DNA from: Tolypothrix sp. FACHB-123
Lineage (GTDB): Bacteria; Cyanobacteriota; Cyanobacteriia; Cyanobacteriales; Nostocaceae
Reading direction: 5' to 3'
NCBI RefSeq assembly: GCF_014697075.1
Contig: NZ_JACJRE010000009.1
Span: 62,001-126,000, forward strand
DNA: 64,000 bases
Shown: one piece after another, positions 1 to 11,399 of the stretch
How positions within the stretch are numbered: position 1 is the stretch's first letter
How the letters are laid out: the number at the start of each line of letters is the position of its first letter
The notes under the pieces: generated by a model
What the model was told of the DNA's origin: nothing
Database searches by the model: none
The model's input: the letters and a program-made list of their open reading frames with translations, nothing else
Made by a program: the position numbers and the translations under genes

Positions 1-2
1 CT

Positions 3-539
3 TATTATATTGTAGGGATTAAATCTGGTACTAACTGGGGCAATTCTGACCAAATTAGCAAGATGAAAGATAATTTCAAAAAAGCAAAACAATTATTGAT
101 AGAACAAGGTATTACCAGCAATATTGTTGCTGTCAATGGTTGTATGTATGGTAAAGATAGTAATCCTTTGAAAGAAGATATCAAAGATCCTGATAAAACA
201 TATTTTAAATATGCTGGACAAGAGTTTTGGGAATTTATCTCAGAAGATGCCAATCTTTACCAAGAGATGATTGTTCCTATCGGGGAAGAAGCAAAGAAGA
301 AAGATGAAATTTTTAAATCTACACTTAATGCAAAAGTTAATGAAATGACGTTTGAGTTTATGCAGTATTTTACTGTAAATGGTCGGATTGATTGGATTAA
401 ACTTGTTGATTATGTATCTAAAAAAGGCGATTTCAAATTAGAACCTATATCTCAACAAATGACGTTAGAACTAGAAGCAGGGGATTCAGATTTAGAAGAA
501 CCTCTAGATTTAGCAGATGCGCTAGATTTTGAAGAATAG
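3..539 (+). CDS. PmeII-like type II restriction endonuclease, C-terminal part
   Basis: The reading frame is open from the window edge (first full codon at base 3), so the N-terminus lies outside. The visible 178 residues begin YYIVGIKSGTNWGNS, then carry VNGCMYGKD, KYAGQEFWEFIS and an acidic tail. A GIKSG-NWGNS segment followed by a GC.YG segment and GQ.FWEFI is what I know from the PmeII group of type II restriction enzymes; the lysine of GIKSG would belong to the nuclease core. The inferred role is cutting unmodified DNA, with a methyltransferase expected upstream of the window. The ATG at 63 is internal, because conserved residues lie before it. No partner gene is visible, so whether the system is complete cannot be judged. 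Confidence 0.6.
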   Translation, partial: YYIVGIKSGTNWGNSDQISKMKDNFKKAKQLLIEQGITSNIVAVNGCMYGKDSNPLKEDIKDPDKTYFKYAGQEFWEFISEDANLYQEMIVPIGEEAKKKDEIFKSTLNAKVNEMTFEFMQYFTVNGRIDWIKLVDYVSKKGDFKLEPISQQMTLELEAGDSDLEEPLDLADALDFEE

Positions 540-675
540 AAGAAAATACTGCTGAATATGAGCCTAAATTTAGAGAGTATTATTCGGCATTTTCTAAGTA
601 TTTACATCATCGGGAATTGACAGCACCTACGATTTCAACCTATTGCTAGGACTTTTTTTTGTAAGACTGGTGATA

Positions 676-1749
676 TCAAATACTATTGCTATATTCCCTA
701 CAGCCTTTTAAAAAAATAGCTTGTCCACCATATTTGAGAGATACTGTAAGAGCAGAGAGAATTTGCACTAACTCCATACCAACCCAACCAGATGACTCAA
801 CTGGGGGCGTATTTTTCAGAATACAACTAATAAAGCGATCGCACACCCGCGCTAAAGGTTCGCCTGTTTCTACCTCTAATACCTCTTGGCTTTGATTCAT
901 CGGTAAAAATTGATTATCCTGGTATTCAATTTCACCACTGAGTAAAGTTAAAGGCGACGGATGCAACATTTCATCAAAAATTAAGCTACCACAGTCACCA
1001 ACCACCGCTAACCGCCTTTGTTTATCGGTATTCAACCAGCACAGATGAATATATGCTTGAAAACCATCTGCATAGGTTAGCGTCACCCATACTAAGTCAG
1101 CTAGTCCTTGATTTGGGAAATTAGTAACTCTTTTCTTACCTGCTTGTTGTAGCCACACTGTACCCGTAGCTTGGACTTTTACTGGTAGCTTACCTAACCA
1201 ATTGTTAAAAATAGCAATATCGTGAATTGCTAAGTCCCATAATGCATCAACATCTTGTCTCACAGGCCCTAAGTGAGTACGAGTAGCATAGCCGTAGCGT
1301 AAATTACCTAACTTATCTGCCTGAATTACAGCTTGTCCTTTCTCAACGGCTGGGTGAAATAAATAAGTATGATCCACCATAAGTATTAAATGTTGTTGCT
1401 CTGCTAACTCGCAAAGTTCACGACATTCTAACGGATCTAAAGTTAAAGGCTTTTCGGCTAAAACATGGTAGCCCTGGTTGAGAGCATCCTTAATCAGATG
1501 ATAATGGGTAGTAGCTGGAGTTGCGATCGCTACTGCCATCAAATCTGGTATTTGCTTTACAGCTTGCCAATCAGTAGTTAATAATACATTATCATCTAAT
1601 TTAAATTGCCGTTTTACCGCCGCTAACCGTTCTGGATTCGGGTCTACAACCGCACTAATACTTACTTGCGGATGTTCTAAAAAATTCCGTAGCAAATGCA
1701 CGCCCCAACGCCCAACGCCGAGGACAGCAATTGTAATTTTGTTATTCAT
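676..1749 (-). CDS. Gfo/Idh/MocA family oxidoreductase
   Basis: This is a 357-residue NAD(P)-dependent dehydrogenase-like protein. The N-terminal Rossmann fold shows GVGRWG at residues 11-16 and an acidic end of strand 2 (VVDPNPE, 35-40). ATPA (77-80) and the family signature EKP (99-101) follow; the C-terminal half is the usual alpha/beta substrate domain. Length is normal for the family. Substrates in this family are sugars, inositols or biliverdin-like compounds, and nothing here decides which. Its ATG start is followed upstream (1750-1983) by non-coding DNA with strong hairpins, and the next leftward gene is rnc, so it is probably transcribed alone. Confidence 0.85.
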   Translation of the reverse strand: MNNKITIAVLGVGRWGVHLLRNFLEHPQVSISAVVDPNPERLAAVKRQFKLDDNVLLTTDWQAVKQIPDLMAVAIATPATTHYHLIKDALNQGYHVLAEKPLTLDPLECRELCELAEQQHLILMVDHTYLFHPAVEKGQAVIQADKLGNLRYGYATRTHLGPVRQDVDALWDLAIHDIAIFNNWLGKLPVKVQATGTVWLQQAGKKRVTNFPNQGLADLVWVTLTYADGFQAYIHLCWLNTDKQRRLAVVGDCGSLIFDEMLHPSPLTLLSGEIEYQDNQFLPMNQSQEVLEVETGEPLARVCDRFISCILKNTPPVESSGWVGMELVQILSALTVSLKYGGQAIFLKGCREYSNSI

Positions 1750-1797
1750 TAGTTATTTAGTCATTTGTCATTCTTACAAAGTTGAGGTAGTCCGTTG

Positions 1798-1855
1798 GCG
1801 GGGTTCCCCCGCTGAAAGGAACTGCCGTCTGAGCGCTGGAAGCAGGCGCTCAGAC
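1798..1855. repeat. two adjacent hairpin palindromes between genes
   Basis: Two inverted repeats stand side by side: GCGGGG/CCCCGC with a 3-base loop (1798-1812), and a perfect 10-base pair of arms GTCTGAGCGC/GCGCTCAGAC at 1827-1836 and 1846-1855 with a 9-base loop. There is no T-run, so an intrinsic terminator is unlikely. Similar GC-rich palindromes recur near 2740, 10205 and 11430, which suggests a REP-like interspersed family. Confidence 0.6.
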
Positions 1856-1983
1856 TTTGCGCTTTGTCATTTGTCATTTGTCTTCCTTCCGCGTCAATGG
1901 TCAAGAAATTCTGGACTATGGACTATGGACTATTGACTCTTGACTAATAACTGAATTATCGGCGTATAAAGAGTATATTGAGT

Positions 1984-2703
1984 TCAGGGTTGTTCCTGAT
2001 TAGTAATAGATAAAAAAGCTACTTTGGCTGCGGCTTGTTCGGCTGCTTTAATTGAGCGTCCTTTACCTTGACCTAGTTGTTTACCGTGTAACCACACCTC
2101 AGCGACAAACCGCTCTTGATTGCGGTGGGGTTGAGTAACTTCAACAACACGATACTCTGGTAAAACCTTAAATTGCGCCTGAGTCCATTCTTGTAGGGCG
2201 GCTTTGTAGTTTAATCTCGCGGGATCGAGACGAATTTCTGCTGCTAGTTGTTTGAAGTGCGGATCGAGCCAAGGACGAATTAACTCAAGATTGTGAGTAC
2301 TTAAGTATAAAGCACCAAGAACCGCTTCAAAAGCGTCTGCTAATCGGGATTCTTGACCTACTTTATCAGCAGTAGCACTACCGGCGACTAATAAATACAG
2401 TTCTAAACCATATTCTCTAGCTAATTGGGCGAGAATGCGATCGCTCACCAACACCGAGCGAATAGCCGCAAAATCCCCCACCGGACAATCGGGATAATGT
2501 TCCCACAACACCACCGCCGCTACTAGCCGCACTACCGCATCACCAACAAACTCCAGTTGCTCATAATTGGCTGACTCCGACACAGTAGGATGAGTCAGGG
2601 CTAAATCAAGCAAGTGCCATTGTATGGCTGCTTCTTTTGGTAAACCTAATTTTTTAACTAAACTTTCAAGCTGGCGCTGACGGCGTGGATAAGCGAGAGA
2701 CAT
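1984..2703 (-). CDS. rnc: ribonuclease III
   Basis: The product is a double-strand-specific RNase of 239 residues, of normal length. The catalytic domain shows the signature NYEQLEFVGDAV, giving E48, E51 and D55, and DAFEAVLGALY, giving D123 and E126; these match the acidic metal-binding residues of the family. The C-terminal 75 residues form a double-stranded RNA-binding domain ending in a KAAEQAAAKVAF segment. It would process rRNA precursors and other duplex RNAs in the cytoplasm. Start is the ATG at 2703. It lies upstream of and on the same strand as the oxidoreductase gene, with 234 non-coding bases between. Cyanobacteria often carry more than one RNase III-like gene, so this may be one of several. 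Confidence 0.92.
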   Translation of the reverse strand: MSLAYPRRQRQLESLVKKLGLPKEAAIQWHLLDLALTHPTVSESANYEQLEFVGDAVVRLVAAVVLWEHYPDCPVGDFAAIRSVLVSDRILAQLAREYGLELYLLVAGSATADKVGQESRLADAFEAVLGALYLSTHNLELIRPWLDPHFKQLAAEIRLDPARLNYKAALQEWTQAQFKVLPEYRVVEVTQPHRNQERFVAEVWLHGKQLGQGKGRSIKAAEQAAAKVAFLSITNQEQP

Positions 2704-2835
2704 TCAATCAGAAGGGGGCGGGAAGGGGACAAAGAGGAGCCACTGCGTTGCGCGGGTTCCCCGCGTTGTAGCAAGTGGCGTTGACAAGGGAAGAGGGACA
2801 ATAAAAACTATTGACCATTGACCATTGACTCTTGA

Positions 2836-2873
2836 CCAATGCCCAATGCCCAATGCCCAATGCCCAATGCCCA
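2836..2873. repeat. short tandem repeat (CCCAATG)n
   Basis: About five copies of the 7-base unit CCCAATG stand between rnc and rnpB. The same unit recurs at 23038. Such heptamer repeats are typical of heterocystous cyanobacterial intergenic DNA. Confidence 0.9.
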
Positions 2874-2880
2874 AAAGAGA

Positions 2881-3332
2881 AGAGAGCAGATCGTAAGCCG
2901 GGTTCTGTTCTCTAATGTAGAGATGTTATTGCAACTTCCCTACAATGAGGGCGGTTATCTATCTGGGACGTTTGTTACCAAACGCCTCTAGCGGCACTGT
3001 TTTGCGGAACTGGTAAAAGACCAACCATAGTTCCTTCGCCTTGCTCCCAACCGGGGTTTACCGAGCCAACGCCTCTCGACGTTGCTGGTGCGCTCTTACC
3101 GCACCTTTGCACCCTTACCAATCAATTTTGGATTTTGGATTTTGGATTTTAGATTCAATCCAAAATCTACAATCTAAAATTTAAAATTGATTGGCGGTAT
3201 CTTTCTGTGGCACTATCCTCACGATCGCTCGCACTGGACGTTATCCAGCAAGTTTGGTCTTTCGGAAGCCCGGACTTTCCTCAAACCGATTTTTACAACC
3301 GATCTGCAACCGCCTACCTCTACTCTCTCCCT
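2881..3332 (-). ncRNA. rnpB: RNase P RNA (bacterial type A)
   Basis: Read on the minus strand, the segment contains the conserved core of the catalytic RNA: GAGGAAAGTCCGGGCTTCC near the 5' side (3265-3285), the GGTAAGGGTGCAAAGGTGCG region (about 3100-3120), GGTAAACCCCGG (about 3050-3061), and near the 3' end AGAACAGAACCCGGCTTACG (2893-2912). The ends were placed where AGAGAG near 3325 and CTCTCT near 2881 can pair as helix P1. It matures the 5' ends of tRNAs together with the RnpA protein, which is not in this window. A variable helix is enlarged by a heptamer repeat, described separately. Confidence 0.95.
3119..3195. repeat. heptamer repeat hairpin inside the RNase P RNA
   Basis: Within rnpB, repeats of GGATTTT on the left arm face TCCAAAAT/TCTAAAAT repeats on the right arm, with ATCAATTTT and AAAATTGAT at the outer ends, so the insert folds into one long A/T-rich hairpin. 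This is the position (helix P12 region) where short tandem repeats are known in RNase P RNAs of heterocyst-forming cyanobacteria. Confidence 0.85.
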
Positions 3333-3375
3333 AGATACAGTGTAATCTTGGATGGCGTTGTGTGTCTGATTTGAA

Positions 3376-4086
3376 TTACTTCTTTTTATTCCAAGGTAGG
3401 GCGTATGTCCAAGGCAATTTCCTAATGGTAAAAGGACAATTGACTATGCACATTGGTGGGAAATCCGCACCAGGGGCTAAACCTGCACGCACCTCAGACA
3501 TGCGTAGTACTAGTTGTAGTGAAAATTCTAACTTTTTTGTTCTGTTAACAAAGTCGTTGTATAGCTTTTTTTGGGCTTTGACAGGACTTTTTTGCAAAGC
3601 CGTGATATTCACTAGGGGTTGTTTGGCTGAGTAAGTACCTGAGGTTGCATCACGAGCGAAAACATCTTCTGCTGTGACTGTTGCGGAAAGGGTCTTCTTG
3701 GGAGCGATGAGACTGGGGCTTTGGGGTACGGCTAAGTCACGAGTTAAATCTGGTGATTTGCGAATTACCCGGCGTGATTGCTTGCTATGTTCAACGACTA
3801 TAGAACTATTATCCCAATCAACATAAATTGCGAGATTGTCAGATTTATTTTCGATACTCACTGACAACTCTTTCAATTCATCAAAAGAATAAGAAGGACT
3901 AAGTTTAAAAGAAATCCCTACTTGGTCTTGCAAATTTTGTTCTTTAAGTTGATCGTCAACGACATTTTTTTGATGCTCAAATTTAATTTTGTCGTCAATC
4001 GACTCAATCATCAAATTAACAATGTAAGAGACGCCGATGATATAAAGCGTCAAAACCACTAAATTTTGGTCGCCATTGCCTCTCAT
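3376..4086 (-). CDS. hypothetical membrane-anchored protein
   Basis: I do not recognise this 236-residue protein. Residues about 8-26 (LVVLTLYIIGVSYIVNLMI) form one hydrophobic segment, likely a membrane anchor. A charged, possibly helical linker (30-55) follows, and then a region of alternating polar and hydrophobic residues that could be beta-rich (60-150, for example LAIYVDWDNSSIVVEHS). The C-terminus is basic and ends in KKK. It lies between rnpB and corA on the same strand; the 63-base gap to corA would allow co-transcription, but nothing links it to metal transport. The start ATG at 4086 fits the membrane segment. Confidence 0.6.
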   Translation of the reverse strand: MRGNGDQNLVVLTLYIIGVSYIVNLMIESIDDKIKFEHQKNVVDDQLKEQNLQDQVGISFKLSPSYSFDELKELSVSIENKSDNLAIYVDWDNSSIVVEHSKQSRRVIRKSPDLTRDLAVPQSPSLIAPKKTLSATVTAEDVFARDATSGTYSAKQPLVNITALQKSPVKAQKKLYNDFVNRTKKLEFSLQLVLRMSEVRAGLAPGADFPPMCIVNCPFTIRKLPWTYALPWNKKK

Positions 4087-4149
4087 AACTTTATATATAG
4101 ACTCCCTGTACTAATTTTGTATATTTGTTCTCTAACTTATCGGCTATAG

Positions 4150-5292
4150 TTAATCTTCCTTGATTGGTACCGACCTTTCTAGCCAGCCCCGCCGCCAGAA
4201 AAAGTATAATAATCCTCCAGCGATCGCCAGCATTACTCCCCAGCACAACAGGTATCCCCATTTCCAATTGAGTTCAGGCATATTATACGGTGATATTTCC
4301 GTATTGAAGTTCATTCCGTAAATTCCTGCTACAAAAGTTAAGGGAATAAAAATTGACGAAACTACAGTTAGTAGTTTCATAATTTCATTCATTTTGTTAC
4401 TAACTGCTGACAGGTAAACATCCATTAATCCTGATGTGAGTTCGCGATAAGTTTCTACCATATCAATTACTTGGACTGCATGGTCATAACAATCTCGCAG
4501 ATATATGCGGACTTCGTCACCTATCAGGTCATCGCTATCTCGCATTAAAGCACTCATCACATCCCGTTGCGGCCAAATGGCGCGGCGCAGTTGCAGTAAT
4601 TCTCGCCTCATTTTATAAATCTTCTGGAGTGTTTTCTGAGTAGGCTTAATGATTACTTCTTCTTCTAATTCTTCAATTTGCTCGCCATAACGTTCTAAGA
4701 CTGGAAAAAAGCCATCAATAATGGCATCTAGTAGGGCATAAGCTAAATAATCTGCACCTGATTTGCGGATAATTCCTTTGGATTTTTCAATGCGCGATCG
4801 CACTGGTTCAAAGCAATCATGTTCTGGTTCTTCTTGCACAGTGAGCAAATAATTTTTCCCAAAAATTAAACTCACTTGTTCGCTATGAAAACCAAAGGCA
4901 TTTTCCCTGGGTACTACCATGCGGGCAATAATTAATAATTGATCACCATAGTCTTCTGTTTTTGGACGCTCTGGGACATTAACAATATCTTCTAAAACTA
5001 GAGGATGTAACTCAAAAATTTGCCCGACTCTTTGCAATAAGTCTTGATTTCCTAGCCCCTGCACATCTACCCAAGTTACAGATGTTGTATCTAAATAAGG
5101 AATACATAATTCCGGCGTTTCTATTTTTTTGCGAATATATTCTTGGGAATTATAATCAATCAACACGATTTCTGGAGATTCGGCATTTTCATCAATTCTC
5201 AAAGTGCCAGGGATATTTCCTGGTTGGTGATAAAATTCTTTGATTAATGATTTGTTGATAGCTCTACGACGACGAGGGATTCTTATTCCCAT
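4150..5292 (-). CDS. corA: CorA-type magnesium/cobalt transporter
   Basis: The protein has 380 residues. A large cytoplasmic N-terminal domain (1-310) with a long charged helical part (EQIEELEEEV) precedes two C-terminal membrane helices: IFIPLTFVAGIYGMN ends the first, and GYLLCWGVMLAIAGGLLYFFW is the second. The diagnostic GMN motif is at 326-328, followed by the periplasmic loop containing PELNWKWGY. CorA proteins form pentamers in the cytoplasmic membrane and import Mg2+ or Co2+. The basic C-terminal tail after the last helix is normal. Start is the ATG at 5292, and an arginine-rich N-terminus follows it. Confidence 0.93.
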   Translation of the reverse strand: MGIRIPRRRRAINKSLIKEFYHQPGNIPGTLRIDENAESPEIVLIDYNSQEYIRKKIETPELCIPYLDTTSVTWVDVQGLGNQDLLQRVGQIFELHPLVLEDIVNVPERPKTEDYGDQLLIIARMVVPRENAFGFHSEQVSLIFGKNYLLTVQEEPEHDCFEPVRSRIEKSKGIIRKSGADYLAYALLDAIIDGFFPVLERYGEQIEELEEEVIIKPTQKTLQKIYKMRRELLQLRRAIWPQRDVMSALMRDSDDLIGDEVRIYLRDCYDHAVQVIDMVETYRELTSGLMDVYLSAVSNKMNEIMKLLTVVSSIFIPLTFVAGIYGMNFNTEISPYNMPELNWKWGYLLCWGVMLAIAGGLLYFFWRRGWLERSVPIKED

Positions 5293-5545
5293 AAATTTTT
5301 CCCTTTAATAATTAGTTATTTGTCAATAGTAAAAATAACCTGAGACGAGGTTTGTGATAATTGGCGATCGCCAAATCTCATGATTCTCAATAATTGCTAA
5401 AATTAATAATTTGTATCCTGGGCAATGCCCACCATATCCAGGCTAGGGTAGACATTGCCCACCCTAGCAAATGAATAGCATCCAAAATTGGTTAACTATT
5501 CAAGCCGATATGATATCATCTCCGCACCTGTGAGTCAGAAATGAT

Positions 5546-5578
5546 AAAAAAACAGTTTGTCTTCACTGAGACAAACTG
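5546..5578 (-). terminator. intrinsic terminator of groEL
   Basis: On the minus strand, CAGTTTGTC and GACAAACTG form a 9-base stem (5553-5561 with 5570-5578, 8-base loop) followed by a run of seven T. It lies 53 bases past the groEL stop codon. Confidence 0.9.
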
Positions 5579-5630
5579 CTTCATAAATGTTTATACAGAT
5601 AATCAATGGGAAGATATCGGGAAGCGGAGA

Positions 5631-7313
<1,683 letters not shown>

Positions 7314-7342
7314 TCATTTCTCAAGCGCTTCCATTAGACAAT

Positions 7343-7369
7343 TTAGCACTCACAGCGCCAGAGTGCTAA
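7343..7369 (-). promoter_or_regulatory. CIRCE operator (HrcA binding site)
   Basis: TTAGCACTC, nine bases, GAGTGCTAA is a perfect match to the CIRCE inverted repeat. It sits 33 bases before the groEL start, where the HrcA repressor would block transcription in the absence of heat or light stress. Confidence 0.97.
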
Positions 7370-8012
7370 CACATTCCACGACTCAAATAACAAATCAAGA
7401 TAAAAAAATGAAATTACATATTTAACCGTCAACAGTCAATAGTTATTAGGGGCGGGTTCCCCTAAATAAGCATCGGGAAAACAGCTATTGTCAGCCAACC
7501 CACCTGTCAATTAACCAATGACCAATGACCAATGACCAATGACCAATGACTTTAAACTCTTGACCATTAACCTTTATTGATTAATATACAGTTGATGCTC
7601 ATGGTAATGGTCGAGTGGGCGGGAGGTAGTAGATAGCAAAAAACCTGATTACATCGAGTATTCCTTTGCAGTTTGCATTTTTAGTTTTCAGGCTACAGAT
7701 ACATTCGCGTAACACATCGGTTCGGTTGTTTCCAGCTAGCTGACAATATTCATTTAAATAATTCCAATTCAGCTGTTGTAACGGGCAAATCTATCCTTTT
7801 ATCCTGTTTAGCCATTTCTATCTACGGATAAAGCCATCAACAACACTTGACAAAGATTTGAATGCGTATTTGCATTTGGGGAATACCCTTGATGAGTATG
7901 TAAGACTGGCTCAGTTTCAAGTTACGCCCGTAGACAAGTAGTGGCCGACTGCCTTGGTTGAAGCGGGAAGTAAATATCAATTGCTCAGATTTGAGCGATT
8001 TGTGTAAATTTT
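7370..8012. other. non-coding stretch before the WecA-like gene
   Basis: No convincing gene is present. The stretch holds a GGGGCGGGTTCCCC palindrome (about 7449-7462), a tandem GACCAAT repeat (7514-7550), and close to the next gene a segment (about 7924-7972) that can fold with CCCG/CGGG outside and CAAG/CTTG inside. The last could be a structured leader RNA of the downstream gene, but no known family was recognised. Confidence 0.4.
7514..7550. repeat. short tandem repeat (GACCAAT)n
   Basis: About five copies of the heptamer GACCAAT lie in the non-coding DNA between groEL and the WecA-like gene. Confidence 0.9.
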
Positions 8013-9113
8013 ATGGAGCAGATGAATTTAGGTAACTCCCTTAAATCCTTAGGTATTGCTGACCCTAGCGGCACCGGCTGGTTGGCTGTAGTATTTACGT
8101 TTCTCTTGGCTTGGCTAGTAACATGGCGGTTAATCCCCACAGTTCGTAAATTTGCCTTGCGGGTAGGTTGGGCCGATCAACCAAACGCTAGGCGACTCAA
8201 CCGGGAACCTTTGCCTAATGCCGGAGGGCTGGCTATTTATACGGGCGTGATTGCGGCACTGGTATTAGCTACTCTCCTCAGACCAATTGAACTACAAGGC
8301 GTATTAGCTCAAGTCCTGACAATTCTCTTGGGAGGAACGATATTAGTTCTGGTTGGCTTTATTGATGACCAATTTGGCTTACCTCCCTCTGTGCGGATGT
8401 TTACTCAGATTCTCACCGCACTGTTGCTCTATGCTAACGGAATTAGAATTGATATCGCTTTTGGCACGCCGATCGACTCGATTCTTTCCATCTCCCTGAC
8501 AGTGTTTTGGGTAGTCGGAATTACCAATGCCATTAACTTGATGGATGGTATGGATGGTTTGGCAGGAGGAGTAAGTTTTATTACTGCTATGAGTTTGTTG
8601 GCAGTTTCTGCCCAAATTTCTAATAAAGCCGCAGCAACCCTAGTCTTAGCAGCATTAGGTGGTGCAGCTTTGGGCTTTTTGCGCCATAACTTCCACCCCT
8701 CACGTATTATTATGGGTGACGCTGGGGCATACTTTTTTGGTTACGTGCTAGCGGCAACTAGTATTTTAGGTAAACTCCAAGTCAATACAGTATTTTCCCT
8801 GATTCCTACAGTTTTATTTTTGCTACTACCTGTATTAGATACTACGCAAGTAATTGTGCGGCGACTGATGGCTGGGAAAAATCCTATGAGTACTCCTGGT
8901 AAAGACCACCTGCACCATCGTCTTTTGGCTTGGGGCTTCTCTCAACGTCGTGCTGCATATACTCTGTGGTCAATTACTTTAGTTTGTAATTTGTTGGCTA
9001 TGAGAATGCAAAATTTGACTTTGCTACAAATGGTAGCTACTACCATGAGTGTTATTTTGCTCATTAGCTTTACCATTTGGGGAAGAATCCAAAGAACAGA
9101 ATGTATTACCTGA
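8013..9113 (+). CDS. WecA/TagO-like polyprenyl-phosphate HexNAc-1-phosphate transferase
   Basis: This 366-residue integral membrane protein has about eleven hydrophobic segments. It carries the motifs of the MraY/WecA superfamily in order: a cytoplasmic IDDQFGLPPS loop near residue 116, NAINLMDGMDGLAGG near 175, a MGDAGAYFFGY segment near 234, and the HLHHRL motif near 296 that distinguishes WecA/TagO types from MraY. It would attach a sugar phosphate to undecaprenyl phosphate, the first step in making cell-surface polysaccharide. ATG at 8013 is used; a second ATG at 8022 is equally possible. No other glycan gene lies next to it. Confidence 0.88.
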   Translation: MEQMNLGNSLKSLGIADPSGTGWLAVVFTFLLAWLVTWRLIPTVRKFALRVGWADQPNARRLNREPLPNAGGLAIYTGVIAALVLATLLRPIELQGVLAQVLTILLGGTILVLVGFIDDQFGLPPSVRMFTQILTALLLYANGIRIDIAFGTPIDSILSISLTVFWVVGITNAINLMDGMDGLAGGVSFITAMSLLAVSAQISNKAAATLVLAALGGAALGFLRHNFHPSRIIMGDAGAYFFGYVLAATSILGKLQVNTVFSLIPTVLFLLLPVLDTTQVIVRRLMAGKNPMSTPGKDHLHHRLLAWGFSQRRAAYTLWSITLVCNLLAMRMQNLTLLQMVATTMSVILLISFTIWGRIQRTECIT

Positions 9114-9160
9114 GGAAGTGGGAGGCAAGGGAGCAGGGAGCAGGGAAGATAAACTATATA

Positions 9161-9185
9161 CCAATGCCCCATGCCCCATGCCCAA
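9161..9185. repeat. short tandem repeat (ATGCCCC)n
   Basis: Three copies of a CCCATGC-like heptamer lie between the convergent WecA-like and fabG genes. Confidence 0.7.
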
Positions 9186-9191
9186 AGCTAT

Positions 9192-9974
<783 letters not shown>

Positions 9975-10045
9975 TCACCGCGCTAATAATCTTATGGTGA
10001 TTTGTACCTTCAGTAATCAAGCTGTGTAGGATTGATTGTCAATGG

Positions 10046-10084
10046 TCAGTTGTCAGTTGTCAGTTGTCAGTTGTCAGTTGTCAG
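10046..10084. repeat. short tandem repeat (TCAGTTG)n
   Basis: About five and a half perfect copies of the heptamer TCAGTTG lie between fabG and the TnpB element. Confidence 0.92.
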
Positions 10085-10150
10085 AAAATTCTCAGTATTG
10101 ACATCCTCCCACCGCTAACCCTTGCGGGTGTAGCGGGGGATTCCTAAGAC

Positions 10151-11396
10151 TCACGACTTAGGTTTCTGTTTCTTCCCCTTCGGGTTCGCTGGTTGCTCTA
10201 CTTGGGGAAACCCCAAGACCGCACCAGACTCACCATTACTGGTTTTTCGCAACTGCCCTTTAGACTTATGCCGATCAGGTCTTATGTTCGCTCCACAGAC
10301 TGTAACGGTGTGTCCCACCGCCAAAATATTCTTGGCCGCGTTGATATCCCTGTCGTGGTGTGTTACCGCAGTTGGGACAGTCCCACTCTCTGATATTCAA
10401 CGGCAGTTTATCAACAATATGTCCGCAGTTGCCACAGCGTTTAGAACTGGGAAACCATCGGTCAATTTTTACCAAGTTTCGACCATACCACTTGGCTTTG
10501 TATTCCAGTTGCCTCACCAACTCGCCCCATGCAGCATCACTGATAGCACGAGCAAGTTTGGGATTCTTGACCATATTCTTAACTGCCAAATCCTCAACCA
10601 CTATCGTTTGGTTTTCACGAATCAGTCGAGTTGTCAGTTTGTGGGTATGGTCTTTTCTGGAATCAGAGATTTTAGCTTGAAGACGAGCAACTTTGAGCCT
10701 AGCTTTATCCCGATTTCGAGAAGCTTTTTGTTTGCGACTCAAAGATTTTTGTGCTTTCCTCAACTTTTGATAGTGCTTGTCAAAGGCTTTGGGATTAGCA
10801 ATCTTTTCACCTGTACTCAGGGTAACGAGACTGCTAATCCCAACATCCAGTCCCACGGCACTATCAAGCAGCTGCATGGTTTGGTCAGTCGGATCATTGA
10901 TTCGCAAACTGACAAACCAGCGTCCAGAGGGTTCAAGCCTAACTGTGATGGTACTAGGTTCACACTCCTTGGGAAGTTGTCTAGACCATTTAATTGGCAA
11001 TGGTTCAGAACACTTTGCCAAGTAGACTTGTCCATCTTTCCACCGGAAAGCAGACTTGGTAAACTCTGCGCTACCACCACTACGTTTCTTTTTGAAGTTG
11101 GGATATTTCGCCCTAAGAGCAAAGAAATTAGTGAAAGCAGTTTGCAGATGTCTCAATCCTTGTTGCAGTGGTACACAACTAACCTCATTCAAAAACTGGA
11201 GGTCTTCAACTTTTTTCCACTGCGTCAGCATAGCAGAAGACTGAACGTAATCAACCTTCTGTTGTCTCTCATACCAAGCTTCGGTTCTCGCCGCCAAAGC
11301 TTTGTTAAATACCAACCGCACACAACCAATTGTCCGGCGCAGTATCTGTTCTTGCTCGGTAGTTGGGTAAAAACGGTAGCGGTAGGGTTTTTCCAT
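10151..11396 (-). pseudogene. tnpB: TnpB RNA-guided nuclease, single-base frameshift near the C-terminus
   Basis: The first 344 residues are a normal TnpB. The N-terminal helix-turn-helix-like MEKPYRYRFYP is followed by RuvC-I D184 (VGLDVGISSL), RuvC-II E268 (IVVEDLAV), and a zinc finger with cysteine pairs at 321/324 and 340/343. Directly after CPNCG the frame breaks: one extra A in the AA pair at 10363-10364 shifts reading into a 29-residue nonsense tail that stops at 10275. Skipping that base restores THHDRDINAAKN, then a family-typical basic tail down to a stop at 10151-10153. The break removes the RuvC-III aspartate, so the encoded protein should not cut DNA. Sequencing error remains possible. 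No slippery heptamer for programmed frameshifting is seen. Confidence 0.85.
10171..10232. repeat. flanking repeat, right copy
   Basis: This block contains CCTTCGGGTTCG, TTGGGGAAACCCCAAG and a CTCAC end. It is roughly three-quarters identical to the block at 11400-11455 in the same orientation, so the TnpB gene is bracketed by imperfect direct repeats. The right copy also encodes the lost C-terminal tail of TnpB. Confidence 0.55.
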
Positions 11397-11399
11397 ACT

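Noticed and set aside
533-649. Short frame past the restriction enzyme (EENTAEYEPKFREYYSAF and on)
   Set aside because: It looks somewhat protein-like and may be a gene remnant, but there is no start codon, it is 36 residues long and I recognise nothing in it.
2836-2873. Heptamer arrays as possible CRISPR arrays
   Set aside because: The 7-base units are contiguous without spacers; they are simple tandem repeats.
3362-3634. 90-codon rightward frame after rnpB
   Set aside because: It lies antisense to the 236-residue hypothetical gene and has no features of its own.
7551-8012. Possible 6S, Yfr1 or other known small RNA upstream of the WecA-like gene
   Set aside because: A foldable segment exists, but none of the conserved sequences of those RNAs could be found.
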